The position numbers were made by a program, and so were the translations under genes. The notes beneath the pieces are model-generated. The model saw only the letters and a program-made list of their open reading frames with translations, made no database searches and had not been told where the DNA came from. A stretch of DNA of 43,520 bases, from contig JAHBSW010000019.1 of the NCBI GenBank assembly GCA_019638935.1, positions 1 through 43,520 on the forward strand, in the 5' to 3' direction. The DNA comes from Cryobacterium sp. GTDB taxonomy: Bacteria; Actinomycetota; Actinomycetes; Actinomycetales; Microbacteriaceae. This document shows positions 1-7,043 of the stretch, piece by piece. Position 1 is the first letter of the stretch, and each line of letters begins with the position of its first letter.

Positions 1-288
1 TCCTCCCGCGATGAACTCTGCCTGCAGGAGTTCGATCGTGCGACCGGGTCGCAGCATGGTCGTCACGATCTCGAACTCGCCGTCCGGAATGAGCCCGAGG
101 ATCTCAAAGCTGAGCCGGGCCATCCTCAGATCCGGCCGCGGCGCGAAGGTCTCGAGACAGTGCGCGAGCAGTCCCGACACGGGGGCCATGTGCTGCTCGT
201 GGTCGTTCCACGCCCCCTGAGCATGAGAGGTCGAGGCGAATCGCCCCTCTCCGAGAGCGCGGTAATACGGTTCCGGGTTCGGCGTCAC
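1..288 (-). CDS. Thioesterase-family protein (partial, C-terminus outside window)
   Basis: Only the first 96 codons are in the window; the reading frame is still open at base 1. The start is taken as the GTG at 288, and the product begins MTPNPEPYYRALGEGRF. The stretch with SHAQGAWNDHEQHMAPVSGL followed by RLSFEILGLIPDGEFEIVTT resembles the N-terminal half of actinobacterial hotdog-fold acyl-CoA thioesterase-like proteins. This is family resemblance judged by eye; no catalytic residue can be confirmed from the fragment. It is transcribed leftward, downstream of the CsbD gene. The substrate is unknown. Confidence 0.7.
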   Translation of the reverse strand, partial: MTPNPEPYYRALGEGRFASTSHAQGAWNDHEQHMAPVSGLLAHCLETFAPRPDLRMARLSFEILGLIPDGEFEIVTTMLRPGRTIELLQAEFIAGG

Positions 289-340
289 CGCTCAAGACTA
301 CCGAGCGTCGTCAGCACGCCGAACCCGGTTCGCGCCGAGG

Positions 341-514
341 CTACCCGCGGAAGGCGTCCTTGACGTTCTCACCCGCCTGCTTGAGGTTGGCCTTCACCTG
401 ATCGGCCTTGCCCTCCGCCTCGAGCTTCTCGTCGTCGGTGAGCTCGCCCAGCTGTTCCTTGATCTTGCCGGCGATCTCCTCGCCCTTGTTCTTGATCTTC
501 TCGTGAGCACCCAT
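341..514 (-). CDS. CsbD family stress protein (57 aa)
   Basis: A short gene encoding 57 residues. The product is highly charged and Lys/Glu-rich, beginning MGAHEKIKNKGEEIAGKIKE, with the GKIKEQLGELTDDEKLEAEG pattern typical of CsbD-like proteins. The start ATG is preceded by a purine-rich GGAAGGAA ribosome-binding site about 7 bases upstream. CsbD-family proteins are general-stress proteins of unknown biochemical role, usually 55-70 residues, so this one is full length. It has no membrane segment or signal peptide. The neighbouring glutathione peroxidase is divergently oriented, so the two stress genes share an upstream region of about 150 bases. Confidence 0.88.
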   Translation of the reverse strand: MGAHEKIKNKGEEIAGKIKEQLGELTDDEKLEAEGKADQVKANLKQAGENVKDAFRG

Positions 515-666
515 GATGTCGTTCCTTCCATTCGGTTGCTCCGACGATAGGGACCGCGACTGGGAAGGCTGGCGATTCTCACACGAAACGGTCGGCCCAT
601 CCTCACCTCACGCTCGGTGAATCCTCAGCCCAGCGCGCGGCCAGCATTTCGACGTATTCTGAGCAC

Positions 667-1191
667 ATGACTTCCAGCACCACGCCCGGCGGGTCGCCGC
701 ACGGTGACAATCCCCTCAGTGAGATCCCCCTCACCACCCTCGACGGAACCGCGACGACCTGGAGAGAGTCCGCCGGCAAGGCGACCCTCGTCGTCAACGT
801 CGCATCGAAGTGCGGCAACACCCCGCAGTACGAAGGCCTCCAGAAGCTCTACGAGAAGTATCACGAGCAGGGTCTCGAGATCCTGGGCTTCCCCTGCAAC
901 CAGTTCGGTCTGCAGGAACCGGGCCGAGCGACGACCATTCAGGAGTTCTGCACTCTCAACTACGGCGTGACGTTCCCGCTCATGAAGAAGACCAACGTCA
1001 ACGGCAAGAACCGCCACCCTCTCTACGCGAAACTCACCGAGACCCCGGATTCGGAGGGCGAGGCGGGCAACGTGCAGTGGAATTTCGAGAAGTTCCTCAT
1101 CGCACCCGATGGCACTGTGACTCGCTTCCGCCCCAAGACTCAACCGGATTCGGACGAGGTCATCACGGCGATCGAGGCAGCGCTCTCCTAA
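667..1191 (+). CDS. Glutathione peroxidase family protein (thiol peroxidase)
   Basis: A 174-residue protein of the GPx/BtuE family, which reduces peroxides in the cytoplasm. In most bacteria these are non-selenium enzymes driven by thioredoxin or mycothiol-type thiols rather than glutathione. The catalytic triad can be placed: Cys49 in NVASKCGNTPQY, Gln79 in FPCNQFGLQEPG and Trp138 in VQWNFEKFL. Cys77 and Cys95 are candidate resolving cysteines. The family is normally about 160 residues; the first 15-18 residues here are an unconserved extension, so translation may start a little later. The upstream ribosome-binding site is weak. The stop codon overlaps the stop of the converging nicotinamidase gene by 3 bases. 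Confidence 0.92.
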   Translation: MTSSTTPGGSPHGDNPLSEIPLTTLDGTATTWRESAGKATLVVNVASKCGNTPQYEGLQKLYEKYHEQGLEILGFPCNQFGLQEPGRATTIQEFCTLNYGVTFPLMKKTNVNGKNRHPLYAKLTETPDSEGEAGNVQWNFEKFLIAPDGTVTRFRPKTQPDSDEVITAIEAALS

Positions 1192-1796
1192 GAGTTGTCG
1201 TCGCTCTCGTCGGAGAGCAGCGCCTCGCTCGTGACGATCTCGGCACCCGCATGCCCGAGCTCAGCAAGCGCGGCCTCTGACGATTCTGCGCCGACGCCCG
1301 CGATGAGGTCCGTGAACACCCGCACGTGACGGCCATGCTCGAGCGCACCGAGCGCTGAGGCGCGAACGCAGTGATCGGTCGCGATGCCGACGACGTCGAT
1401 ATCGAGAACCCCCAGCTCCTCGAGCTTGTCGGCGACCGACGCGCCGTCGTCCGTGGTGCCCTCGAAGATCGAGTACGCGGGAACTCCCTGCCCCTTGCGC
1501 ACGTGCACCGTCACCTTCTCGAAGTCGAGTGCCGGGTGGTAGTCGCTGCCGGGGGACTCCGCGACGCAATGTCTCGGCCATGTGTCGACGAAGTCTGGGT
1601 TCTCGGAGAAGTGACCGCCGTTGTCGTTGTCGGCATCATGCCAGTCGCGCGACGCGAACACGTGATCGTAGACATCCGGATGCTTCGCCAGCAGTGCAGA
1701 AACGCCCTCGGCGACCGCCGCGCCTCCCTCGACGCCGAGGGCACCGCCCTCGGTGAAGTCGTTCTGGACGTCGATGATGAAGAGTGCTTTGCTCAC
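1188..1796 (-). CDS. pncA: Nicotinamidase (isochorismatase superfamily)
   Basis: Encodes 202 residues and hydrolyses nicotinamide to nicotinate plus ammonia for NAD salvage in the cytoplasm. The catalytic triad is visible: Asp9 in IIDVQNDF, Lys101 in HVRKGQG and Cys143 in ATDHCVRA. Asp51 and His53 in SRDWHDAD are candidate metal ligands. The GTG start at 1796 is chosen because a strong AGGAGGA site lies just upstream; the open frame extends to 2114, but only by running inside the PBP4-like gene. It follows that gene with 19 bases between, suggesting co-transcription. At its 3' end it converges on glutathione peroxidase, and the two stop codons overlap. Confidence 0.93.
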   Translation of the reverse strand: MSKALFIIDVQNDFTEGGALGVEGGAAVAEGVSALLAKHPDVYDHVFASRDWHDADNDNGGHFSENPDFVDTWPRHCVAESPGSDYHPALDFEKVTVHVRKGQGVPAYSIFEGTTDDGASVADKLEELGVLDIDVVGIATDHCVRASALGALEHGRHVRVFTDLIAGVGAESSEAALAELGHAGAEIVTSEALLSDESDDNS

Positions 1797-1815
1797 CGGT
1801 TCCTCCTGGGTGGTC

Positions 1816-3459
1816 TCAGTAGTTCGACAGGTTGTTTCCACAGGTGTAGACGGCAGCGGCGAGCGAGTCGATCGCCGCTGCCGCGTTCGCGTCGACGCTG
1901 CCGAGCGCGTAGAACGCGAATGCGAGCAGCGTGCCGTCTTCGGCTTCGATGAGTCCGGCGAGGGTGCGCGCCGTCGAGATCGCGCCCGCCATGCCCTTGA
2001 TGTGCCCCCGGGCCGCTTCATTCGCACCGACAAAGCGCGAGGCCAGCGAGCCGCTCTCTCCGGCAACCGGCAGTGGCTCATAGACCGCGAGCTGGTGGCC
2101 GGTCTCCTCCGCAAGCTCGGCCATGAGCTTGGCCATGAGCCTGGGCGACACCGTCGACCGCGGGCTCAGTCCGCTGCCGTCGACCACGGAGATCTGCGAG
2201 CCGTCGAGGCCGAGCTGTGCGACAGCACCCGGAATCACCTGATTGAGGGACGCCGCCGACCCGTTGAGCCCGGCCTCAGACGACACCTTGCGCGCGAGCA
2301 TCTCAGCGAGGGTGTTGTCGTTCGCGGCGATCATGTAGCGCACGAGCACGTGCACGGGCTGAGACTTGACCTCGCCGAGCAGAGTCGCACCGGGGGCAAC
2401 GGAGCCGGGCGTCACGGAGATGACGTCCGGGTTGAGTCCCAGCGCGCTGGCAAACGTGCGAGCGGCTCGCAAAGCGGGATCGGTGCTGCGGGCGCTCGAG
2501 AGCGAATTGGGGTCTGCACGGTCGCCATCGATCATGAGCGGCACGACACGCGGCACGGAACCGGCCGTGAGCGCGCTCGAATCCCAGTCCGCGTTCCAGA
2601 TGTCAGCGGAAGACCACACTGCCGTGTCGTAGTAGATCTTGGTGATCGGCTGCTCGACGATCGTGTCCGGTGCGGTCGATGGCGAGGGTGACGGCGTGGG
2701 TTCCTCAGGATCTTCCGGGTCTTCGGGGTCGGCCGGTGGAAGCGTCGCACCGGGGATGACCGTGGGCGGATTCACCGCGTTCCACTGGGTTTTCGTCGCG
2801 GCGGCGAGACTCGAAAGCTTCGGTGCGCCGCGGTAGAGGCTCTCCCCGCTGGTCAATCGGCTCAGCGTGGGGTCGCCGCTGCCGACGAGCACGATACTCC
2901 CGGGCTCGGACCCCGCATACACCCGGGTCGAGAACTGGAAATCTGGGCCGAGCGATGCGATCGCCGCGACTCCCGTGAGCACTTTCACGAGATCGCCCGG
3001 CGCAGCACCGGCTTCGCCCGCGCGGTCGAAGAGCACCTCGCCCGTTCGCGCGTTGATGACCGAGCCTGCGAAGACTCCGAGGCGAGCGTTCTCAGCCAGC
3101 TCTCCGACTGAGCACGTGCGCAGCGCGGCGGGCTGGGCGATGTCGAGTGGAATCAGGCGCTTCTCGATGGGCTCGTCAAGGGGTGGCGCCGCCTCGGGCT
3201 GCGAACCGACCTGGGCACCCGCATACACGGCGCCCGCGCTCAACATGACGAAGACGACTCCCAGCGCCGTGGCGATGAGCGTCGTACGCTGCCGCTGGGT
3301 GAGGCCTGTCTTCTTGGACCTCGGCCCGTCAGGGCCACCCGAGCCGCCGTCCGCAGGGTCGACGGATGCCGGGCGCGCCTTCGAGTTCCGCGCCGTCTTT
3401 CGCGCGTCGCCGGCGGCTTGTTTGGCAGCCCTACGGCTAAGCGGTTGCTGGTCAGTCAC
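1816..3459 (-). CDS. PBP4-like D-Ala-D-Ala carboxypeptidase homologue (S13), active-site motifs altered
   Basis: A 547-residue membrane-anchored protein that aligns with DacB/PBP4 proteins (peptidase S13). Residues 1-59 are a charged cytoplasmic tail, 60-81 a membrane anchor, and the rest is extracytoplasmic. A Pro/Asp/Glu-rich insert lies at about 240-265. Family landmarks survive: GSGDPTLS (193-200) and VVDGSGLSPRSTVSP (425-439). All three penicilloyl-serine motifs deviate. Where SxxK is expected the protein reads PGDLVK (154-159, Asp in the Ser position); SxN reads NDN (380-382); KTG reads KGM (488-490). The frame is intact and long, so this looks like a maintained non-catalytic homologue rather than a decaying gene. 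The GTG start lacks a strong ribosome-binding site. It lies between tRNA-Thr and nicotinamidase. Confidence 0.85.
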   Translation of the reverse strand: MTDQQPLSRRAAKQAAGDARKTARNSKARPASVDPADGGSGGPDGPRSKKTGLTQRQRTTLIATALGVVFVMLSAGAVYAGAQVGSQPEAAPPLDEPIEKRLIPLDIAQPAALRTCSVGELAENARLGVFAGSVINARTGEVLFDRAGEAGAAPGDLVKVLTGVAAIASLGPDFQFSTRVYAGSEPGSIVLVGSGDPTLSRLTSGESLYRGAPKLSSLAAATKTQWNAVNPPTVIPGATLPPADPEDPEDPEEPTPSPSPSTAPDTIVEQPITKIYYDTAVWSSADIWNADWDSSALTAGSVPRVVPLMIDGDRADPNSLSSARSTDPALRAARTFASALGLNPDVISVTPGSVAPGATLLGEVKSQPVHVLVRYMIAANDNTLAEMLARKVSSEAGLNGSAASLNQVIPGAVAQLGLDGSQISVVDGSGLSPRSTVSPRLMAKLMAELAEETGHQLAVYEPLPVAGESGSLASRFVGANEAARGHIKGMAGAISTARTLAGLIEAEDGTLLAFAFYALGSVDANAAAAIDSLAAAVYTCGNNLSNY

Positions 3460-3504
3460 TCAGCAATGATAACCATCGGAATCTGTGACGAGAGTGGAGA
3501 TCGG

Positions 3505-3580
3505 TGGAGCCGCCTGTGGGAATCGAACCCACGACCTTTTCATTACGAGTGAAACGCTCTGCCGACTGAGCTAAGGCGGC
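3505..3580 (-). tRNA. tRNA-Thr (anticodon CGT)
   Basis: Read on the minus strand, the sequence folds as a full cloverleaf: acceptor GCCGCCT pairs with AGGCGGC, the D arm is GCTC-AGTCGGC-AGAGC, the anticodon stem TTTCA/TGAAA encloses loop CTCGTAA (anticodon CGT), and the T arm is GTGGG-TTCGATT-CCCAC. The discriminator is T and the CCA end is encoded. It lies between the PBP4-like gene and the hydrolase gene, all on the same strand. Confidence 0.96.
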
Positions 3581-3659
3581 GGGTCTTCGCCGAAGTGAAG
3601 ACACAGCACGAAAGCTTAGCCGATCATCGGCCGCCACAGTAACCGGTGACGACAGCCTT

Positions 3660-5219
3660 CTAGCACCGCAGGTCTGCCGTTGGCAGTGTGCCGTTGATGA
3701 AGAACTCGTCGACGGCATTGTTCACGCATCGGTTCGACTTGTTGTACGCCGTGTGACCCTCACCGTCGAAGGTGACGAGCTGTCCGCTCTCGAGCTGATC
3801 GGCCAGGTTGACCGCCCACTCGTATGGAGTGGCGGGGTCTCCCGTCGTACCGATCACGATGATCGGCGGCGCGCCAACCGCATGAATAGGCCCGCGTTCC
3901 CGAGTGGCAGGGTAGGGCCATCCGTCGCACGAGGTGTCGTAGCCCATGTAGGGGCCGAAGAGCGGCGAGACCGTCACGAGTCGATCGGTGCTGGCCCGCA
4001 CCTCGTCGTTCGTCGCCGTGTTGACGTAGTCGAGGCAGTTAATCGCCCAGAACGCCTCGGACGAGTTGTTCGCGTAGTTCCCGTCGCTGTCGCGGTCGTT
4101 GTAGGCATCGGCGAGCACGAAGGCGAACTCGGGGTCGCCACTGAACACGCTCGCGAAGAGGTCGTCGAGGTAGCTCCACGTGTCGGCGGAGTAGAGGGGA
4201 AGGATGATCGCGGTGAACATCGTGCTCGCACCCAGGAGCCGGCCGTCAGGGGCGCGAAGGGGACTGCGATCGAGTTGACTCATCAGCGCGGCGACGCGCT
4301 GCATTCCAGCCTCCGCGGTGCCGCGGAAGGGGCAGCGGGCGCCCTCGAGGCACGATTCGAGATACGCGCGCAGGGCATTCTCGAATCCGACCGACTGGAA
4401 CTCGACGACATCATCGAGACTCGTCGCCGGATCGAGCGCACCGTCGAGCACGAGACGGCCAGCGCGCTCGGGGTAGAGCTCAGCGAAGCTCGCACCGAGC
4501 AGGGTGCCATAGGAGTAGCCGAGGTAGTGAAGCTGCTCGTCGCCGAGAATGGCGCGCAAGAGGTCGAGGTCACGAGCGGCACTGGTCGTGTCGACGTAAC
4601 CGAGCAGCTCACCGGAGTGCTCGAGGCACGCTTCGCCCAGCTCGCGCCACTCGGCACGCCCCTCATCGAGCCACTCGTCAGAACCACGCTCCGGGTCGCC
4701 CACCTCGTACTGATACAGGAACCTGTCGAGATCCTCGTCGCGACTCGCGCAGCGGATCGCCGACGAGGAGCCCACCCCGCGCGGGTCGAAACCCACGATG
4801 TCGAAGTTCGCGATGAGCCGGTCGCTCACGACGTATCGCAGACTGTCGCGCACGATCTCGACGCCCGATCCACCAGGCCCACCGGGGTTGATGAGAAGGG
4901 AGCCGATCGGGTTGCTCGCGGTGTGCCGGATGAGTGACAGCTCGATCTCGTCGCGCTGCGGGTCGGACCAATCGAGTGGCGCCTTCGCGATCGCGCACTG
5001 CAGGCCGCGATGACACTCACGCCAGGTGAGCTCTTGGGAGTAATACGACTGCAGGTCGGAGGCCACCGGTTCACCCGTCGGCGTCGAGGTGAGCCGCGGA
5101 GGCTCCGTGACGCTCACGAGCGTGCACGACGACAGCGCCACGATCGCGCCCAGCGCAAGGGCGAGACCAGCGGTGAGGCGAGTGGCGATGCCTCGGAGCG
5201 TTCGCGTCGACCGATTCAC
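3660..5219 (-). CDS. Alpha/beta-hydrolase lipoprotein, TAP/SlpD-like tripeptidyl aminopeptidase family
   Basis: A 519-residue exported hydrolase. The N-terminus is a lipoprotein signal: basic start, hydrophobic stretch 15-30, then lipobox LSSC with Cys32. The alpha/beta-hydrolase core has the oxyanion-region motif NPGGPGGSG (111-119), the nucleophile elbow GYSYG (Ser236), an acid near GTTGDPATP and the catalytic His in GEGHTAYN. The C-terminal TAP-like domain with paired cysteines is typical of Streptomyces SlpD/SlpE and tripeptidyl aminopeptidases, so peptidase activity outside the membrane is likely but the substrate is unproved. The GTG start overlaps the holB stop codon by 4 bases (GTGA), so it is translationally coupled as the last gene of the topA-tmk-holB operon. 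Confidence 0.92.
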   Translation of the reverse strand: MNRSTRTLRGIATRLTAGLALALGAIVALSSCTLVSVTEPPRLTSTPTGEPVASDLQSYYSQELTWRECHRGLQCAIAKAPLDWSDPQRDEIELSLIRHTASNPIGSLLINPGGPGGSGVEIVRDSLRYVVSDRLIANFDIVGFDPRGVGSSSAIRCASRDEDLDRFLYQYEVGDPERGSDEWLDEGRAEWRELGEACLEHSGELLGYVDTTSAARDLDLLRAILGDEQLHYLGYSYGTLLGASFAELYPERAGRLVLDGALDPATSLDDVVEFQSVGFENALRAYLESCLEGARCPFRGTAEAGMQRVAALMSQLDRSPLRAPDGRLLGASTMFTAIILPLYSADTWSYLDDLFASVFSGDPEFAFVLADAYNDRDSDGNYANNSSEAFWAINCLDYVNTATNDEVRASTDRLVTVSPLFGPYMGYDTSCDGWPYPATRERGPIHAVGAPPIIVIGTTGDPATPYEWAVNLADQLESGQLVTFDGEGHTAYNKSNRCVNNAVDEFFINGTLPTADLRC

Positions 5220-6358
5220 AGGCTGGACCTCCGGGCAGAAACGAGCATGGCCTCGAGTGCAAGGGCAGGTGCGACGTTCGACTCGATGCGTCGTCTCGCG
5301 GTCGCGATGGCGTCGAGGGTTGCGAGGGTCTGCTCCGGCGAGGATGCCGCGGCAAGTTTCTCGAGCTGACCGACGATCTCGCTGTTGACCAGCTCGAGTT
5401 CCGCGTCGAGCTGCAGGAGGAGCACGTCGCGGTAGAGCGACAGGAGGTCGACGAGGATGCGGTCGATTCCATCTCTCAGGCTGCGAGTCGCGCGGCGCTT
5501 CTGATCTTCGTCGAGATTCTTGAGCTGCCCGCGCAGAGCCGGTGGAACGGCTGCCCCGGGCTCGAGTCCCAGTGATCGCATCGCCGCTGCGCGCTCATCG
5601 GTGTCACGCTCCTCGGTAATGGCCTTGGCGTCGTCTGCCGCGACGTCGAGCAGAGTCGCAGCGGCGAGCACGGCATCCGTCACCGTGCGGATGCCGAGCG
5701 CGGTCTGCAGGGTCTGCTCGCGCCGCAGTCGCGCCTCGTCGTTCGTGGCGAGGCGATGCGCCATGCCGATGTGACTCTGGGCTTCACGAGCGGCTCTCTC
5801 CGCGAGTGCCGTCGGAACCCCATCGCGCTTGTGCAACAGCTCGGCGACGTCGCCCACCGAAGGCACGCGAAGCCGCACACTGCGAACGCGCGATCGGATC
5901 GTCGGAATGAGATCGGCTTCGCTCGGCGCACAGAGAATCCAGACGGTGCGCGGTGGCGGCTCCTCGAGCGCCTTGAGCAGAACGTTCGAGGTGCGCTCAG
6001 TCATTCGGTCGGCATCCTCGATGACCATGACTCGAAACCTGGAGACCGAGGGAGAGAACTGCGAGCTCGCGACAAGAGCCCGCACCTCCTCAATGGTGAT
6101 GATGACGCGCTCGGTCGCAAGCACGCCGAGGTCGGGGTGCGTGCGCGCGTCGACCTGACGCCAGGTCGCCTCGTCGTTCTCGCCCCCGAGCAGGGCCGAG
6201 GCGAACGCATAGGCGAGGTTGGAACGACCGGATCCGGGCGGGCCGGTGATCAGCCAGGAGTGCGCCATTCCCTGATCATCCGACTGGGCAGCAGCAACGG
6301 CCGCGCGAAAGACGGCGATCGCCTCGTTCTGGCCCGTCAGCTCATCCCACACCCTCAT
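5216..6358 (-). CDS. holB: DNA polymerase III subunit delta'
   Basis: A 380-residue AAA+ clamp-loader subunit. The region near residue 40 reads GPPGSGRS, a Walker A position with Arg where an active ATPase would have Lys; delta' is a non-hydrolysing member, so this fits. Further hallmarks are VIEDADRMTERTSNVLLKAL and EEPPPRTVWILCAPSEADLI, the sensor-1 region and the SRC-like position reading SRVRSVRLR. It works with the gamma/tau protein encoded by dnaX at 28-30 kb to load the sliding clamp. It follows tmk by 61 bases and is coupled to the hydrolase gene downstream. Length and neighbourhood are those normal for actinobacteria. Confidence 0.95.
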   Translation of the reverse strand: MRVWDELTGQNEAIAVFRAAVAAAQSDDQGMAHSWLITGPPGSGRSNLAYAFASALLGGENDEATWRQVDARTHPDLGVLATERVIITIEEVRALVASSQFSPSVSRFRVMVIEDADRMTERTSNVLLKALEEPPPRTVWILCAPSEADLIPTIRSRVRSVRLRVPSVGDVAELLHKRDGVPTALAERAAREAQSHIGMAHRLATNDEARLRREQTLQTALGIRTVTDAVLAAATLLDVAADDAKAITEERDTDERAAAMRSLGLEPGAAVPPALRGQLKNLDEDQKRRATRSLRDGIDRILVDLLSLYRDVLLLQLDAELELVNSEIVGQLEKLAAASSPEQTLATLDAIATARRRIESNVAPALALEAMLVSARRSSL

Positions 6359-6419
6359 GCCGACAGCCTAAAGGGAGCGGATGACGGCGCGGCTACCGAT
6401 GCGGTCACGCACCGCCGGC

Positions 6420-7040
6420 TCACGCGAACAATGCTGCCGCACGCGTGCGCACCGCCGCAGCGAGGTCGTCGACCGGCAGGCTCGCATCGAGCACGAGAAA
6501 GCGAGACGGCTCCGTCGCGGCGATCTCGAGGTAGGCGGCTCGAACACGCGCATGAAAGTCACGTTCCTCGGCCTCGAGGCGGTCGTAGCGCGTCCGCGCG
6601 TCGTGGAGGCGATCGCGGCCCGTGTCTTCGTCGACGTCGAGCAGCACCGTGAGATCGGGGAGCAGGTCTTCCGTCGCCCACAGTGAGATGCTGCGCACAT
6701 CGTCGGCGCCAAGCCCGCGCGCAAAGCCCTGGTACGCGACGGAGGAGTCGAGGTAGCGGTCCATGATCACGATCTCGCCGCGTTGCAGCGCCGGCCGCAC
6801 CTTCTCGGCGACGTGCTGCGCTCTGCTCGCGGCGAAGATGAGTGCCTCGGCACGCGGGTCGATGTGGCCCCTGCTGTGCAGCACGATCTCGCGCAGCTCG
6901 TCACCGACGGCGGTGCCGCCGGGCTCGCGCGTGCGCACGACGGTGTGACCGGCATCCGTCAGCCACTGCTCAAGCAGACCGGCCTGCGTCGACTTGCCGC
7001 TGCCGTCGCCGCCCTCGAAGGTGATGAAGATGCCGACCAT
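6420..7040 (-). CDS. tmk: Thymidylate kinase (dTMP kinase)
   Basis: A 206-residue P-loop kinase converting dTMP to dTDP. The P-loop reads FEGGDGSGKSTQ (residues 8-19), followed by the DR[YH] site MDRYLDSSVAYQG and the lid region DEDTGRDRLHDARTRYDRLE. All key positions are present. The start lies 3 bases after the topA stop, so it is translated from the topA message, with holB next. A thymidine kinase gene that would feed it dTMP is at 19.7-20.4 kb, but that gene is frame-broken in this sequence. Confidence 0.97.
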   Translation of the reverse strand: MVGIFITFEGGDGSGKSTQAGLLEQWLTDAGHTVVRTREPGGTAVGDELREIVLHSRGHIDPRAEALIFAASRAQHVAEKVRPALQRGEIVIMDRYLDSSVAYQGFARGLGADDVRSISLWATEDLLPDLTVLLDVDEDTGRDRLHDARTRYDRLEAEERDFHARVRAAYLEIAATEPSRFLVLDASLPVDDLAAAVRTRAAALFA

Positions 7041-7043
7041 GGG

